A program made the translations under genes and the position numbers. Below the pieces are notes generated by a model that made no database searches, was not told the DNA's origin, and worked only from the letters and a program-made list of their open reading frames with translations. Below are positions 46,002-56,886 of a stretch of DNA of 64,000 nt, piece after piece. This DNA is from Stemphylium vesicarium (taxonomy: Eukaryota > Ascomycota > Dothideomycetes > Pleosporales > Pleosporaceae): positions 186,001 through 250,000 of the forward strand of contig QXCR01000005.1 in the NCBI GenBank assembly GCA_004380135.1, written 5' to 3'. Each line of letters opens with the position of its first letter. The first letter of the stretch is position 1.

Positions 46002-47708
46002 GGCTTCGATGTGACACCTCTATATGGCAACTGCGGAAGAAAATGGTTTACAGATTGTGTGACCAGTGTGCGTTGCCTGGTTGAGTGCGGATCGTTTCGA
46101 GTAGGTGTGGACCTCGTACAAGTGTATCGTGGAGCGGAGGATGCAACAGGATGACGGTCAAGCGAGGCGAGTGCGGAGCTGTGCGACAGCAGTGTTCGTT
46201 GAATTTTCTCGATGGTCCAGACGATCAAGATCTGTAATATGAGTAAGAGCTCTGCGAGGATGTGTGTTGGATGTTACTACAGCCGACAGGAGGAGTGAAG
46301 GCCAACTGCATGTAGCAAGGAAGCCGGAGCCTGGTCTGACTCCTGTGAAAATCAGATCTTGATTTCGCTATGAAGCAGCCACACCGGTTAGCCGGCGTTC
46401 TGATACTCGTGATGTGGCTGATACCCCGGAGTAGAACATGTTGCACGGATTTGGGTCATCTGAGACGCAGAGTGTCTGTGAGCGCACGGCAACGTGCGTG
46501 GGTAATATTAGTTTTGTGACAGTACGCGGTTGAGCAGGACATTAACCGCAGCGTCGAAAATGTGACAAGCATAGTCCCAATCTCGAAAGGCCTCCAGTAT
46601 AGCCTTGCCCCGACATGCTGACTCTCGCTTGCAGGCCGGTATATGGAGGTTACGCATGCTAAGGCATCGCAATTGACACTGGTACAACAGTAAAGGAGTC
46701 GAAGTGGATAACAATGAATCGCGCCATGCCGCAACAAATGATTGTCTAGATCAGCGTTCTCTTTCAAACCAGCAGACATTGAGACAGCATTCCCGCAGGA
46801 TTCTCGAGAAAGTCCAGTCAGATTGTCGTCAAGATCGCTCTTCCAGTCTGTCTCCATTAACGTTCAGTCGGCGGGCTTTACTCCTAACGCGATGTTTCAC
46901 GCAGCAAGACCTTGAGAGGCCACCAAAACGCGTATTACGCGCTGTAAGAGTGTCGTGTGTGGCGTTTCGTCGGGACTTGACAGCCGAAGCAATGTACTAC
47001 ACTACAGTCCGAGTCATTCGGCGTAATCTCGCTGTATTCTGGTCCTCGATAGGCTACACGCTTCCTGCAGGAGATAGCGCGCGACGTCAGGCTGAAGCGT
47101 ACTCGCGACGGAAATAGAGAAGAATCACTCTACGCACGAACGTCTCGTATGCATTCAATGCCACCTCCGGGCGGCGAGGCTGTTGATGGTCGTGATGAAG
47201 CAAACCGCGTCTCTGAAGCTTCGGCAACGTCTCATCCCAGCACCCGCTTTCTTGGCAGGAATAAGCCAATCATATCCATTCACGCCTCCTGCTCCGTTTC
47301 CTACGAGGTTAGCGAGCTGTCGCCACGATCGCAAGGCTGCACAGCGACGGCATTTGATGCTACTGGATCCTTCATCCAGGGGTAACCATCATGCGTTGCC
47401 GAGTCTATGCGCAAGCAAGGCTGGCGGCTGCCGCTACGCAGGCTTGCTTGATAGGTGTCAGGCAAAGCGCTCCATAGCACTGCATTCTGTGTATTTAAAG
47501 CACGATGCCTTAGGGTGCCTTGGAAAACATCAACAGCTTCAATCCGCAAGAGTCCTTCGCTCATCATCTGTCAAGTCATTCACTTTTATACCTTCTTTTC
47601 ATCGTTCCTGGAGAATCGATAGGCCGGTCCACGTTCGCTATATACCCTACCTTGACCTTTTTGTTAATTTTTACGCACGACGGAAGAACAATATACCCCG
47701 AATCCATC
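46002..47708. other. divergent intergenic region, no gene seen
   Basis: About 1.7 kb upstream of both the uncharacterised protein (left, minus) and the secreted protein (right, plus). Open frames on both strands, up to 200 codons at 47183-47785, have no domain and Cys/His/Arg-heavy composition unlike the real genes here. The promoter of the secreted protein is the only element I can point to. Confidence 0.5.
47639..47644 (+). promoter_or_regulatory. TATA-box-like element upstream of the secreted protein gene
   Basis: TATATA lies 65-70 bp before the ATG at 47709, in a pyrimidine-rich setting. The spacing resembles that of the catalase TATA box. Function is inferred. Confidence 0.45.
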
Positions 47709-48805
47709 ATGAAGAACTCTGTCATCGCTCTCGCCCTCATCGGTGCCGCGGCTGCCCGCCCGGCTGCCATCATGACAAAGCGTGAGGTTCCTCAGGAACA
47801 CGCTCACCGCAACGTCATCCTAGCCGTCAATGATTTGTTGCTAATGAACAATCCCGATAACATCCAAGACGGCGTATTTGCCCTTCTTGGAGCTGCTGCG
47901 GCGGCGGATGGCGCTGGTGACATTGCTGATGCAGGTGAGTTACCCATAGAGACGTGACCGTGCGGTAAAACTAACTATCTTTAGACTGCCTCCAACAAGC
48001 CGTGGCTGATCAAGCTTTCAGCAATGCCAAAGAGATAGGCGATGTGGAGGGTATGACTATGGCACTCATATACCGGGCCTTGGAGCGCAACACCGGCTCT
48101 GTCGGCCTGGCTTCTGTGCCTTGCGAATCCATCCAAGCGGTCAACCCTGAGATTGCTGCACTGCAGCAGCATCAGGATCCTGCCAGCGATGGAGCTGAGG
48201 AGCTTAACAAGTCAATTGCTGAAGAACTCGCGCGCCAAATCGCTTCCATTGGTGGTGACCCATTGATGGCCAACGAGGCTTCAACCTTTGCCCCGGGTGA
48301 GATTGGAGACCCTACTGGTGCTGGCAACACTTGCGACGACGAGAACGATGACGAGGGATGCATCAACTCCCAGGGCCTCCGGGTCGACGACCTCAGCGAA
48401 GACGAGATTGCTGTGGCGGTCGCCGGTGTCAATGGCGCTACTGCTGCTGGCAACAGCACTACCGTAGTCGGTGGCGCTGCTGCTAACCAGGATGCCGTTG
48501 CTGAGGATGATGGTGCTGCTGCCGAAGCTGAGGCAGCTGTTGGAAACTGCAACCCTACCATTGTCTTTGGCATCCCCTCTGACGGCCGTAACGAGGATGC
48601 TTTTGAGCCTGCGGACTTGAGTACTTTCAACCATGGATCCGCACAGGACATCGCCATTATCTCCAGCTTTATCTGCTCTCAGATGTCGAACAAATGCAGT
48701 GCTAGCGCTTCAGCTGTCAGTGCCTGCGATGCTGCCGCATCTGCTACTCAGGGACTTGCAGGCCAGGCAGCTGCGTCGGCGTTCAACTCTGCCCTTGGTT
48801 TTTAG
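47709..48805 (+). CDS. secreted cell-wall-type protein of unknown function
   Basis: Exons 47709-47934 and 47985-48805 encode 348 aa. A clear signal peptide (MKNSVIALALIGAAAARPAA) is followed by a KR pair in MTKREVPQ that could be a Kex2-type processing site. The mature protein is rich in Ala, Gly, Asp and Glu, with few Lys. Conserved-looking blocks are ADCLQQAVADQAFSNAKEIG, MALIYRALERNTGSVGLASV and ASIGGDPLMANEASTFAPGE. Acidic repeats (CDDENDDEGC) precede an Ala/Gly-rich stretch, and paired Cys residues near the C-terminus (SSFICSQMSNKC) suggest disulfides. I recall similar predicted wall-associated proteins across Pleosporales and Eurotiales, without known activity. I see no GPI signal, since the C-terminus lacks a hydrophobic tail. 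Confidence 0.88.
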
Positions 48806-51235
48806 AATGAAGGTCGACTGACAGATGAGGGATGGAGGCATGTGATGTGAAAAAACACACAATAACATGCACGAGAAACATCTGCAATGTTAGTTAGTTT
48901 CAGCAATCAATAACATATCCTGAATGTTTGATCGGAACAGAACGCCTGTAACGTGAAAGCCTTTTGTGATGTTATAGTAGAGGACGCAAAGTAGGCGAAC
49001 ATATTTTGCCAAGATAGCGGCTATTTCACGGGTCTCCTCCGGCTGCTTTGAACCCACGTGGTAGATGCGTGGCATGAGGTTACTTTGCCGGATCTGCCCC
49101 CGCTCAAGTAGACGTGCCAAGACAAGAGCGTCATGCCAAACAGAACGCACGCGTCCAATGGACTGGATCAGCAAGACACCTGTGACTAATACAAGGCAAC
49201 ACATGGTGTAAAAGATGCTCGTGTGCTCGTTGTCGCAATCTCATGCATGAAACCCCCGCATCCCAACGATTAGAGACGTCGTGCAGTTGGAAACAACATT
49301 CTGGTCTCCCACAATGGGCTGGGATATGGGCCTCGTGCTGTGTCTAGCCTACTTTCAGACCGTCATGGATGGCGCTCGGGATGGCGAGAGGAGGCAAAAT
49401 GCAACCAATCAGAAAATGAGAGGCATAACGCCTGGGCAACTGCATTCCCGGATTGGGTGGCACGCGTGCACTTCGGGATAAGCAGATATTGGTGTGTGAT
49501 GAGGTGCAGCGAGCCAGGCCGGTCTTGCAGCCAAGCGCGGGATGCAAACAACGTCTAGGAACTCTTGCCTGCGGCAGGTCAAAAACAGGGTCTCGCTTGT
49601 CAACGTTGATGTTGATGGCTTCCTAGGTCATGCAGAAGCCATCATTGAGGCAGCCACGACGGCAACGTGAACAGACCTTCAAGTGATGAACGCATGCTGT
49701 AGAAAATAGCATCGTAGACGACGAAAAAGTCTCGCTAAACGACTCACGCAGCATTTGCTGTATTGAAGTGTCCAGTACGCGACGCCCCACAGTGGAGCAT
49801 GGTCTCCAGACTGGCAGCGAATTGGGGTACTCCAGCTTGCAGTGGATCTGTGCGGCGCACACAGTTGGCATGCTATGGCAGCTTGCTGTTCGCTCTCGTC
49901 CACGATGGCGCAGAAGAAGTGGAGGAAGTGCAGCGGGGAACGAAAGCAAATGCAAGCGGGAAAGGACCGTTATGCAGCAAAGGGCCCTCGCAGCTTGCTG
50001 GCAGCGAGAGACTGGATGGAAAAGTCGTGACAGATGTTCGTGCTTGCAGAAAAACAAGGCCTGTATGCAGGGGCCGTCGAAAAAGAGCGCCACTACCACG
50101 GCAAGTTGGCACGGACCATGGGTACCCAGATCGGGTCTAGCCGGATGAATTGAGCGCGTCGCAACGCGTCAGTTTCGCTATCGGCCTGTCTGCAGCGATG
50201 GTTTCTCGTGATGATGGTAAACACAAGCCAGAGATGCCATGGAGACAGGTGTGAACGAGTGCATCGGGCGTGCTGTATGGCTTTGGAGGAAATTGCTGGA
50301 TGCAACGTGCCTGTTTTTCGATGGGGCCCCTTGGTGCGTCTGGAGAGCTTCTATCGACGATCTTGGCCTTAGCCCGTCCTGCTGTCTCGCACTAGCGGAC
50401 AGCAGCCGTCCACGGGTCAGCCGACTTTGATTTTGCGATCCCCAACCATCACCTTCACACTTCACGACCTCACGATAATCCCCAGCCAATCTCGCCCGTC
50501 GCACACTCGTGCGCACCGAGACCTGGCGACTTCTTGACGACCGTTTCCTTGCTTCTTCTTCCAGACCTTACTTTCGTTTTATGCGCTCCATCAACGCGGA
50601 GTAAAGCGCCCATTTCGCTTCCGCCCACGCACCCGAGCCTCTCACTGCGACTCACGACTTCCATATCTCGCCAGAATTCGCCACCACCCACCCTCACGAC
50701 TATCCACGCGTCTGCGACTTCGTATTTGGACGATTGCGCATCGTCTTTGGCTTCTGTTGATCGCGCCTGCCTCTGTTGCGCGCTGTTATCGCTCGCGCCT
50801 GCCAGCTACGCGCCCTTGCAGAAGGAGCTTCTCGCGTTTTCCTTACCTGCCGAGCTTTCGCGACTGTAACAACGCGAGTCATCAGCGCGTCCCCAAGACC
50901 GCGCGACACTTGCGACAGCTGCAAGCTCTATCAAAGCCGCAGTCATCTTGCTCGTACGTGTAACCAACCTGCAGCCGCACTGTCGCGCGTGCAGAGTACC
51001 AAACACCTGTCGGGACCCGTACCATATCGAAACCATAACCCTGCATAATCGAATCCATCTCAGCATCATTAGGACCACTGTCCATTGTATGCACTGATCA
51101 ATTGTCGCTCCTGAACCGCCTGGATCTCCTCACGGAGTCTTAGACACGGACCCCTTACACCGCCCTGTCAAGACCAAAGACAACGGCCTTCTGGACCAAT
51201 CGGTATATCTCCTAGTGCCGTGACACATCAGCAAA
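48806..51235. other. 2.4 kb intergenic region upstream of the 623-residue protein
   Basis: The part nearest the downstream gene (about 50450-51235) is C/T-rich, fitting a long promoter and 5' leader. I find no domain-bearing frame. A 104-codon minus-strand frame at 48890-49204 is not convincing. Confidence 0.5.
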
Positions 51236-53107
51236 ATGGAGTCTGAACGTTCTCATTCAATCACCTTACCAAGGAACTTCATGTTCCACTACCGTGACGG
51301 CCCGGCTCCACAGACGCCAGAGCCAGAGCCGCAACCCGAGCAGTTGCAGCCACCTCCTCCTCCTCGACAAGTCCTCAAGGTCCGTCGCCGTCGTGCTACC
51401 TTGGTAATGAACCCAGACGATATGGACGCCATCATCCATCAACAGCCCCTTCCTACCATCGAGGCTCCGGAACTCATGTCGGAAAAGCCGGGTGAGCTGC
51501 CATCGTACTCTCTACCTCAGGACGACGCGTTTCTGTCTCCTGGCTTCGGCTACACTCGCATGCTCTCTCCACCAAAGACTCCCGCTCATCAAGTGAGAAC
51601 CATCAGCCACTACGACGGCCCTCAAGACTGGTCCGACGTGCCACACATCAGCCAGAGCGAGACCTCGAGTAGGCCTACCTCTTCCTCCGGCTTCTCGGAT
51701 TCTTCTCTCTCCTCTTGCGACAGCATCGGATCTTTCATGTCGAGGGGTAGCAACTGCACAAGCCCAGACGAGGAATCCTCCGACCCGTTTTCCTTCTGCC
51801 CACCCCCACCCAAGGTTCAACGCTCTACCTCACCTATGATGGGTCAACACCAAACGCGTTTTGCTGCAAAGCTGAAGCTCAGAGCAACCTTTACTGAAGA
51901 CATGGACTGCCACTTGTGGATGACCTACATGAACTACCTGCAGGACCCTACAGTGACACCGTTCAAAGCCCTCCCCAGCACCACCCCACCAAACGGTGTA
52001 TGCCATCGTGTGGCAAGGATGGCCCGCAAGACGTGGAAGGGCCCAAAGCAGGCTCGCACTGGTGGACTCCGTACTCCGGACACCAGCAAGTCGACCAAGG
52101 ATGGCAGCGCGAGGTCTAGCAAGTCCTTTATGCGATACCCTAGCGAGAAGCAATGTCGCAAGCGCCTACGAGACTTGGCCAAGCAGAAACCTACCTTGTC
52201 TGCTCATTACCAACGTCTACTCCGCCGATCGCCCTCGCCGCTTCAGTCCTCACCACCACCAGAGGAGCCTCCGTCGCAACCATCGCAATCGTCGTGTTCC
52301 GTACAGCAGCAGCCTCTGTCTTCACCTTTCTCGCAGGGATCCGCAACCTTCTCGACGCGCGATATGAACCTTTCTTTGGCCACAAGTACTGCTGCATCGA
52401 TGCAGATGGGAAACCCGCTCTCACAACTCACAAAAGACATTACACCGAGGCCGACTGCGAGGACGTGGTCAAGCGCAAGATCCTCTGCCCACCAAAAGTC
52501 GCAGTCGCTTCATATTGGCTTGGGTCTTGGGTTGGGCAATGCACTTGGCTCTCCATTCCGCGCAAAGGCCGAAGCGGGCAATGTCAATACGAGCCAGAAC
52601 AACGCACGAACTTGGCATGCACCATCAACGTCTCAGTCGCCTCGTCTTGGTTCCCCTTTCCAATTGCATGCACCTCGACCAAAATCGAAGGTATTCAAGC
52701 GACGAGCTCTCCACAACAGCTTCGAAGGCAAGGCTCGTAACCGTGGAGAGAGCTTCGTGAACGAGGTGTTTGGAGCTCCAGCCGAATCAAGCCACCGTGG
52801 TGTCAGGAATCGTGGCTTCAGCTTGGGTGACATGACTGAAGGTGCACGACGCCTACCTTTGGCGAACGACCCGTCAGGCTTCAACCCATTCGCGACTTCC
52901 AGTTCCGCTATGCCAAGTCCGCAGTCACCAGCCATAGCAGCTGAAGTGCGAGGGCAGGGAACCGTCCGCCTGGGTTCACCCTTTGTTGGTCGATCGAGCA
53001 ACACCTTCCCACGTCCAACCATGTCGCATAGTTTCGAGCCTCCAGCATCATTCGAGCAACGTTTCGCCGCTTTCCATAATGATGCCGCACGCCCACATCG
53101 CTCTTAG
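51236..53107 (+). CDS. conserved Pro/Ser-rich protein, possibly a regulator, function unknown
   Basis: A single exon of 623 aa. The N-terminus starts MESERSHSITLPRNFMFHYR and runs into a Pro/Glu/Gln-rich stretch, then a basic VLKVRRRRATLVMNP. A block that looks folded lies at about residues 210-275: KLKLRATFTEDMDCHLWMTY, continuing MNYLQDPTVTPFKALP and GVCHRVARMARKTWKGP. A second likely helical block is YPSEKQCRKRLRDLAKQKPT (about 302-321). The rest is Ser/Pro-rich with repeated short phrases such as LGSPF, GSPFRAK and GSPFVGR. The folded block has the look of a small DNA- or protein-binding domain (Trp- and Arg-rich helices), but I do not recognise it. There is no signal peptide or membrane segment. 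Confidence 0.82.
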   Translation: MESERSHSITLPRNFMFHYRDGPAPQTPEPEPQPEQLQPPPPPRQVLKVRRRRATLVMNPDDMDAIIHQQPLPTIEAPELMSEKPGELPSYSLPQDDAFLSPGFGYTRMLSPPKTPAHQVRTISHYDGPQDWSDVPHISQSETSSRPTSSSGFSDSSLSSCDSIGSFMSRGSNCTSPDEESSDPFSFCPPPPKVQRSTSPMMGQHQTRFAAKLKLRATFTEDMDCHLWMTYMNYLQDPTVTPFKALPSTTPPNGVCHRVARMARKTWKGPKQARTGGLRTPDTSKSTKDGSARSSKSFMRYPSEKQCRKRLRDLAKQKPTLSAHYQRLLRRSPSPLQSSPPPEEPPSQPSQSSCSVQQQPLSSPFSQGSATFSTRDMNLSLATSTAASMQMGNPLSQLTKDITPRPTARTWSSARSSAHQKSQSLHIGLGLGLGNALGSPFRAKAEAGNVNTSQNNARTWHAPSTSQSPRLGSPFQLHAPRPKSKVFKRRALHNSFEGKARNRGESFVNEVFGAPAESSHRGVRNRGFSLGDMTEGARRLPLANDPSGFNPFATSSSAMPSPQSPAIAAEVRGQGTVRLGSPFVGRSSNTFPRPTMSHSFEPPASFEQRFAAFHNDAARPHRS

Positions 53108-53497
53108 GTTTCGGCCACGGTTTCTTTCGATTAGTGACTGCGCTTAAGCATGGGAACTGCGTCATCGGCGTTACGACCGGCGGGCTTTGGTGCTGTCGTT
53201 GCATATACTTGCCATCTCGCTCAGGGCCTTGGACTTACTTCTTTTGAAAAGCATCTCCTATGTTTTGTTATACCAACTCCTACTCTCTTCGTCGCCGGCT
53301 CTATCGTTGGCGACAATGCCCCGGTTGCGATGACTGGGCTCACGACCTGAACATGATCATGCGGCTGAATGTGTCTTCGATTCACTTCCGTAATACGAGG
53401 GCGGCACGCTGGGGTATCCTAGTGGGGTTGAACACAAGCTCCCATGGTGACCCAGGATGATCCTATCCCTCTTTTGGCAACGAGGTAGGCTGCTGAC

Positions 53498-53897
53498 ATG
53501 CAACTGCCTGCCTCGAGCCTACCCATCTCTTTTGTATATTTCGACACCTTCTCTTGGCTACATCTTGCACTCCTTCCAAGTCCACTACATGGTGTGACTC
53601 TTTGTTTCCTTGTGTTTGTGCTTTTCAATCTTATCACGACGGTCATGATGAACCTTACGATGAATCGACGGGATATCGGCGTGAAAGGGTATGTAGTCGT
53701 CACGAATCTCAACGAATGACTCGAAGCGTGAACGACTAATACCTAATTTCTTGTCTTTTGGCAGAGTCTGCTTTGGAGCTGAGAACGGGATCGGCTGGAC
53801 GGGTAGTACGGGCTACGATGACGATGAGGGAGAGCCTGCACACTTTGATAGATTAGCTGGTCCCATCTCGAATGATGAGGATGTCCAGAGCAGATGA
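53498..53897 (+). CDS. candidate small two-exon gene, 107 aa, or 3' UTR of the upstream gene
   Basis: A donor at 53689 and an acceptor at 53763-53764, with a good CTAAT branch site between them, define an intron. Joining 53498-53688 to 53765-53897 gives one frame: a hydrophobic N-terminal half (PLHGVTLCFLVFVLFNLITT could span a membrane), then RRDIGVKG, then an acidic Gly/Asp-rich tail (GYDDDEGEPAHFDRLAG). The tail reads as coding, but the hydrophobic half may be chance. It lies 390 bp downstream of the 623-residue gene on the same strand, so the intron may belong to that gene's 3' UTR. No family is recognised. Confidence 0.3.
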
Positions 53898-56886
53898 GCT
53901 AGTAATGAATGAATGGAATGGAATGAATGGAATGGAATGAATTGAACTGAAAAGAAGTGAGAAGAGACTGTGCGTTCCAAATAAGCCCCTCCCCGTGCAC
54001 CATTGAGCTCCGCAACGCCGTGCCGTAAGTAGTTCCGTAACGTGCTGAGCACAGGCGTCATCATCGTGTCTGTGCCGAAAACAGCCCAAGATCCACGGTA
54101 GGCATTTGGGCCTAAGCCGTGACACGAAAGATCCCCCTGAGCCTGGTACCCTTACCAATGGTTCATTATATACTCACAGGAAATGATATTCAACGAAGAA
54201 AGAAAGTTGAAACCTCCTGGACCCCTCCTCCCCTCTTTGAGAATCAGGCAGCAGCGAGGAGGAGAAATGACATTTACACCCACGACGATCATGATCGGAA
54301 GAAAAAAAATAAAGCATGCAGCAAGAGTGGATGCACCAGCCCACATCACCAACCCCAAAGCTGAAGTTTCGCGGCGTCCGCACGGATCAGTCTAGGCATT
54401 ACGCCGAGGCCTAACGCTTTCCTCGTTGCCGTGGCTGTCCGGCCAGTCAGAGCCTTCGCTCGTCAGCCCTCACAGTATCCACTTGGGCGTCATTGGGGTG
54501 GATGCCTTCCACGGCTATGGGATGGAAACCGTGTGTTGCATAACGCGTTTGCCAAGGTTTGCGAAGCCGGGGGTGTTCATGGCCCTTTGTTCTAGTGACG
54601 CGTGAGATTCGCATCATGTGCTTGCGCGCACGCGTGAGACGTGTCGGGGTGTGCAATTGTTTTGCCTGATGGGGTATAGCACGGGGTTGGCAGGATGAGG
54701 GGAAGGGCTGAAGGGTTGATAGTATGCATTGGTGGTTCATCTAGTGTGCCATCTGGGCTGTTACTTTGTCTCTCTGCAACATGGGCTTTCCTGCTTCGTC
54801 ATGATGCCGCCGCCCCCCGCGGATGCTAGAGCAAGGTTGCCGCAGACGGTGTTGACACGAAACGCTGATTTATTGGAGTCGCTTTCTGCTGCAGCGGGCT
54901 GAAGGATCATCCTCAGCATCAGGTCACCCGAAGTTCGCTCTCTTTGTGACGCTTTGCAGCCACCCAACCACCCCCCGATAGTACAAGGGCTTAGCCTAGC
55001 CTTTTGGATTTCTCCGGCTTATTTATTCGCGTCCTCGCGACACCATCTCGCGATACTGACGACACGCGTTGAACGCTTGATCCGTGGAAAGTTTCAAGTT
55101 GAGGGGTGGCGCGTCTTTTTGCGGGCGTCGACGACGCATAGGGAAGGTTGGACGGAGGCATATTGTCGTCATTGCTAATATCTCCACGGCAACAGAGGCA
55201 CGCCTAAACCGACGGATCGAGTCTGCAATATTGAAGGCTCGACTAGACTTTCATACATGCTTTGTACGCGGTTTCCGGTCAATGCTCCATGTGCGACCAA
55301 AGCCCGCGTCGCTCGACGCGATTGCGTACGTCTCCGTCCAGGGTAGTCCTTACATTCTCGCATTTGCTGCCTCGGAACCTAGCACCTTTCGATAAGCAAC
55401 GTCAACGATCAGGTTGCGGGTTCGTTGGTTTGATGATTTGTTTTCTTATCACCGGTATCTCCCCCATTAACCGGTCGCGGTCTTTTCATCAGCTCATAAT
55501 GGTCTGGATCATGACTCTAGACATGGACCTCATCACCCAGGACGCCGGTAGCTTTTGCTTCATCCAAGGACCGTTCAAGACATCTAGGCCGACTCATGAG
55601 ACACTAAGCTTTCATTCGCTAATGCATTGAGGGTCGGATGTAGAAACCTGTATATGTACGGACGATTGCGGGTTCGTTATCCAGACCGAGAGTTGTACGA
55701 GTTATTGTACCACGCCTCATTTATGAGTTGAGCACGTACACGATGAGAAGGATAGCACGTATCTCAAGGTTTGGTAGCGACTACTGGACGAGGGTTCCTA
55801 CGTTACTACTGGGGTCTGGGGGTGTAGTATTTTAATCCTTCTCGTCAACCCATGGCATCTTCGCTTCACACTAGGCTACCTTGTCATCTTGGGAGTTGGC
55901 CCGTACCCTACCACTTTCACACCACGACCCCCTACGAGGGTTGAATCAGTTCCAGCGAGCGTGCTTCTTCGCAGGTCCTTCGTTGTCGTTGTCTGCTAAG
56001 ACACGCACTTCAGCCTTGTTGGACCTCCCTGTCATCTTGGCGACGAGATGGGGGAAGCGGGAGGGTGGTTCTCGGTCACGCCAGAGAATGGGGCTATACT
56101 CAACCAATCTAGAGCTTGACGTAGGCATTTCGTATGGAGCGACTTGTCGAAGCTAGCTCATCCAAGTAAGAAGACTAAAGATCCTCAGGCGCTTCTTGAC
56201 GATGTTGTTTCGTTGGAAACTTCCACAGTGGACCACGAAGACCAAATTTGCGGTGGTCGCACCGACAGCCCGCCATACCTCCCACTCACTTGAAGTCCCT
56301 AGCGGCTGTTTGGTATTCCGAAATCGTTCAGCCCCACCCGGACCCTGACCACCAAGTCGGGGTGGACTCCGAAAACGGTCTATGTCCATTCATGCCTCAT
56401 CAGACCCTCGAAGTCCAAGACCCATCTGGGATAAGACCTCCACATGCTGGAAATGAGAGCCACTATCGAAGCCTTCAATGTCACGTCTTTTCGCTCCTTA
56501 GAAGGGTCGGCAAATCGCATCCGAGCACGACCACTCTAACAAACGCCTGTACATACAAACAATTGCTGTTATCATATACTGGCTCGGAGTTTGGCATAGC
56601 AGGATTGCGTCGTGGCATGTAAGATGTGCACTGGGAAGTACAAGCACGGCTTTCAGGAAGCCTGCCATGCCGGGTAGACAATGATGTAAGAGCAATGATT
56701 TGTTTTTGGGTTTTCTTTCTAGTCTATGTGGTATCTGGTAAGAAGAGAGGGGGAAGATAAAAAGCAAAATTAGGTGATGTAACGACAAAGCCTCCAACTC
56801 CTAACCATGCTACTCACGCCGGGTATAGTTACCGATGATACAGACTAAAATACAGACGTATTACCCTTCCCCCGCTTCATCACCCT
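53898..56886. other. 3 kb convergent intergenic region, no gene seen
   Basis: Between the candidate small gene and the 3' end of flotillin. Open frames are all under 125 codons and without domains. It includes the GAATG microsatellite listed separately. The phrase TTGCGGGTTCGTT occurs twice (about 55414 and 55667), too short to define an element. Confidence 0.5.
53905..53951. repeat. GAATG microsatellite
   Basis: About 45 bp of imperfect GAATG/GAAT units in non-coding sequence downstream of the 623-residue protein gene. Confidence 0.8.

Noticed and set aside
48890..49204. 104-codon minus-strand frame with a hydrophobic start
   Set aside because: Too short and lacking any family resemblance; the hydrophobic beginning alone is not enough.
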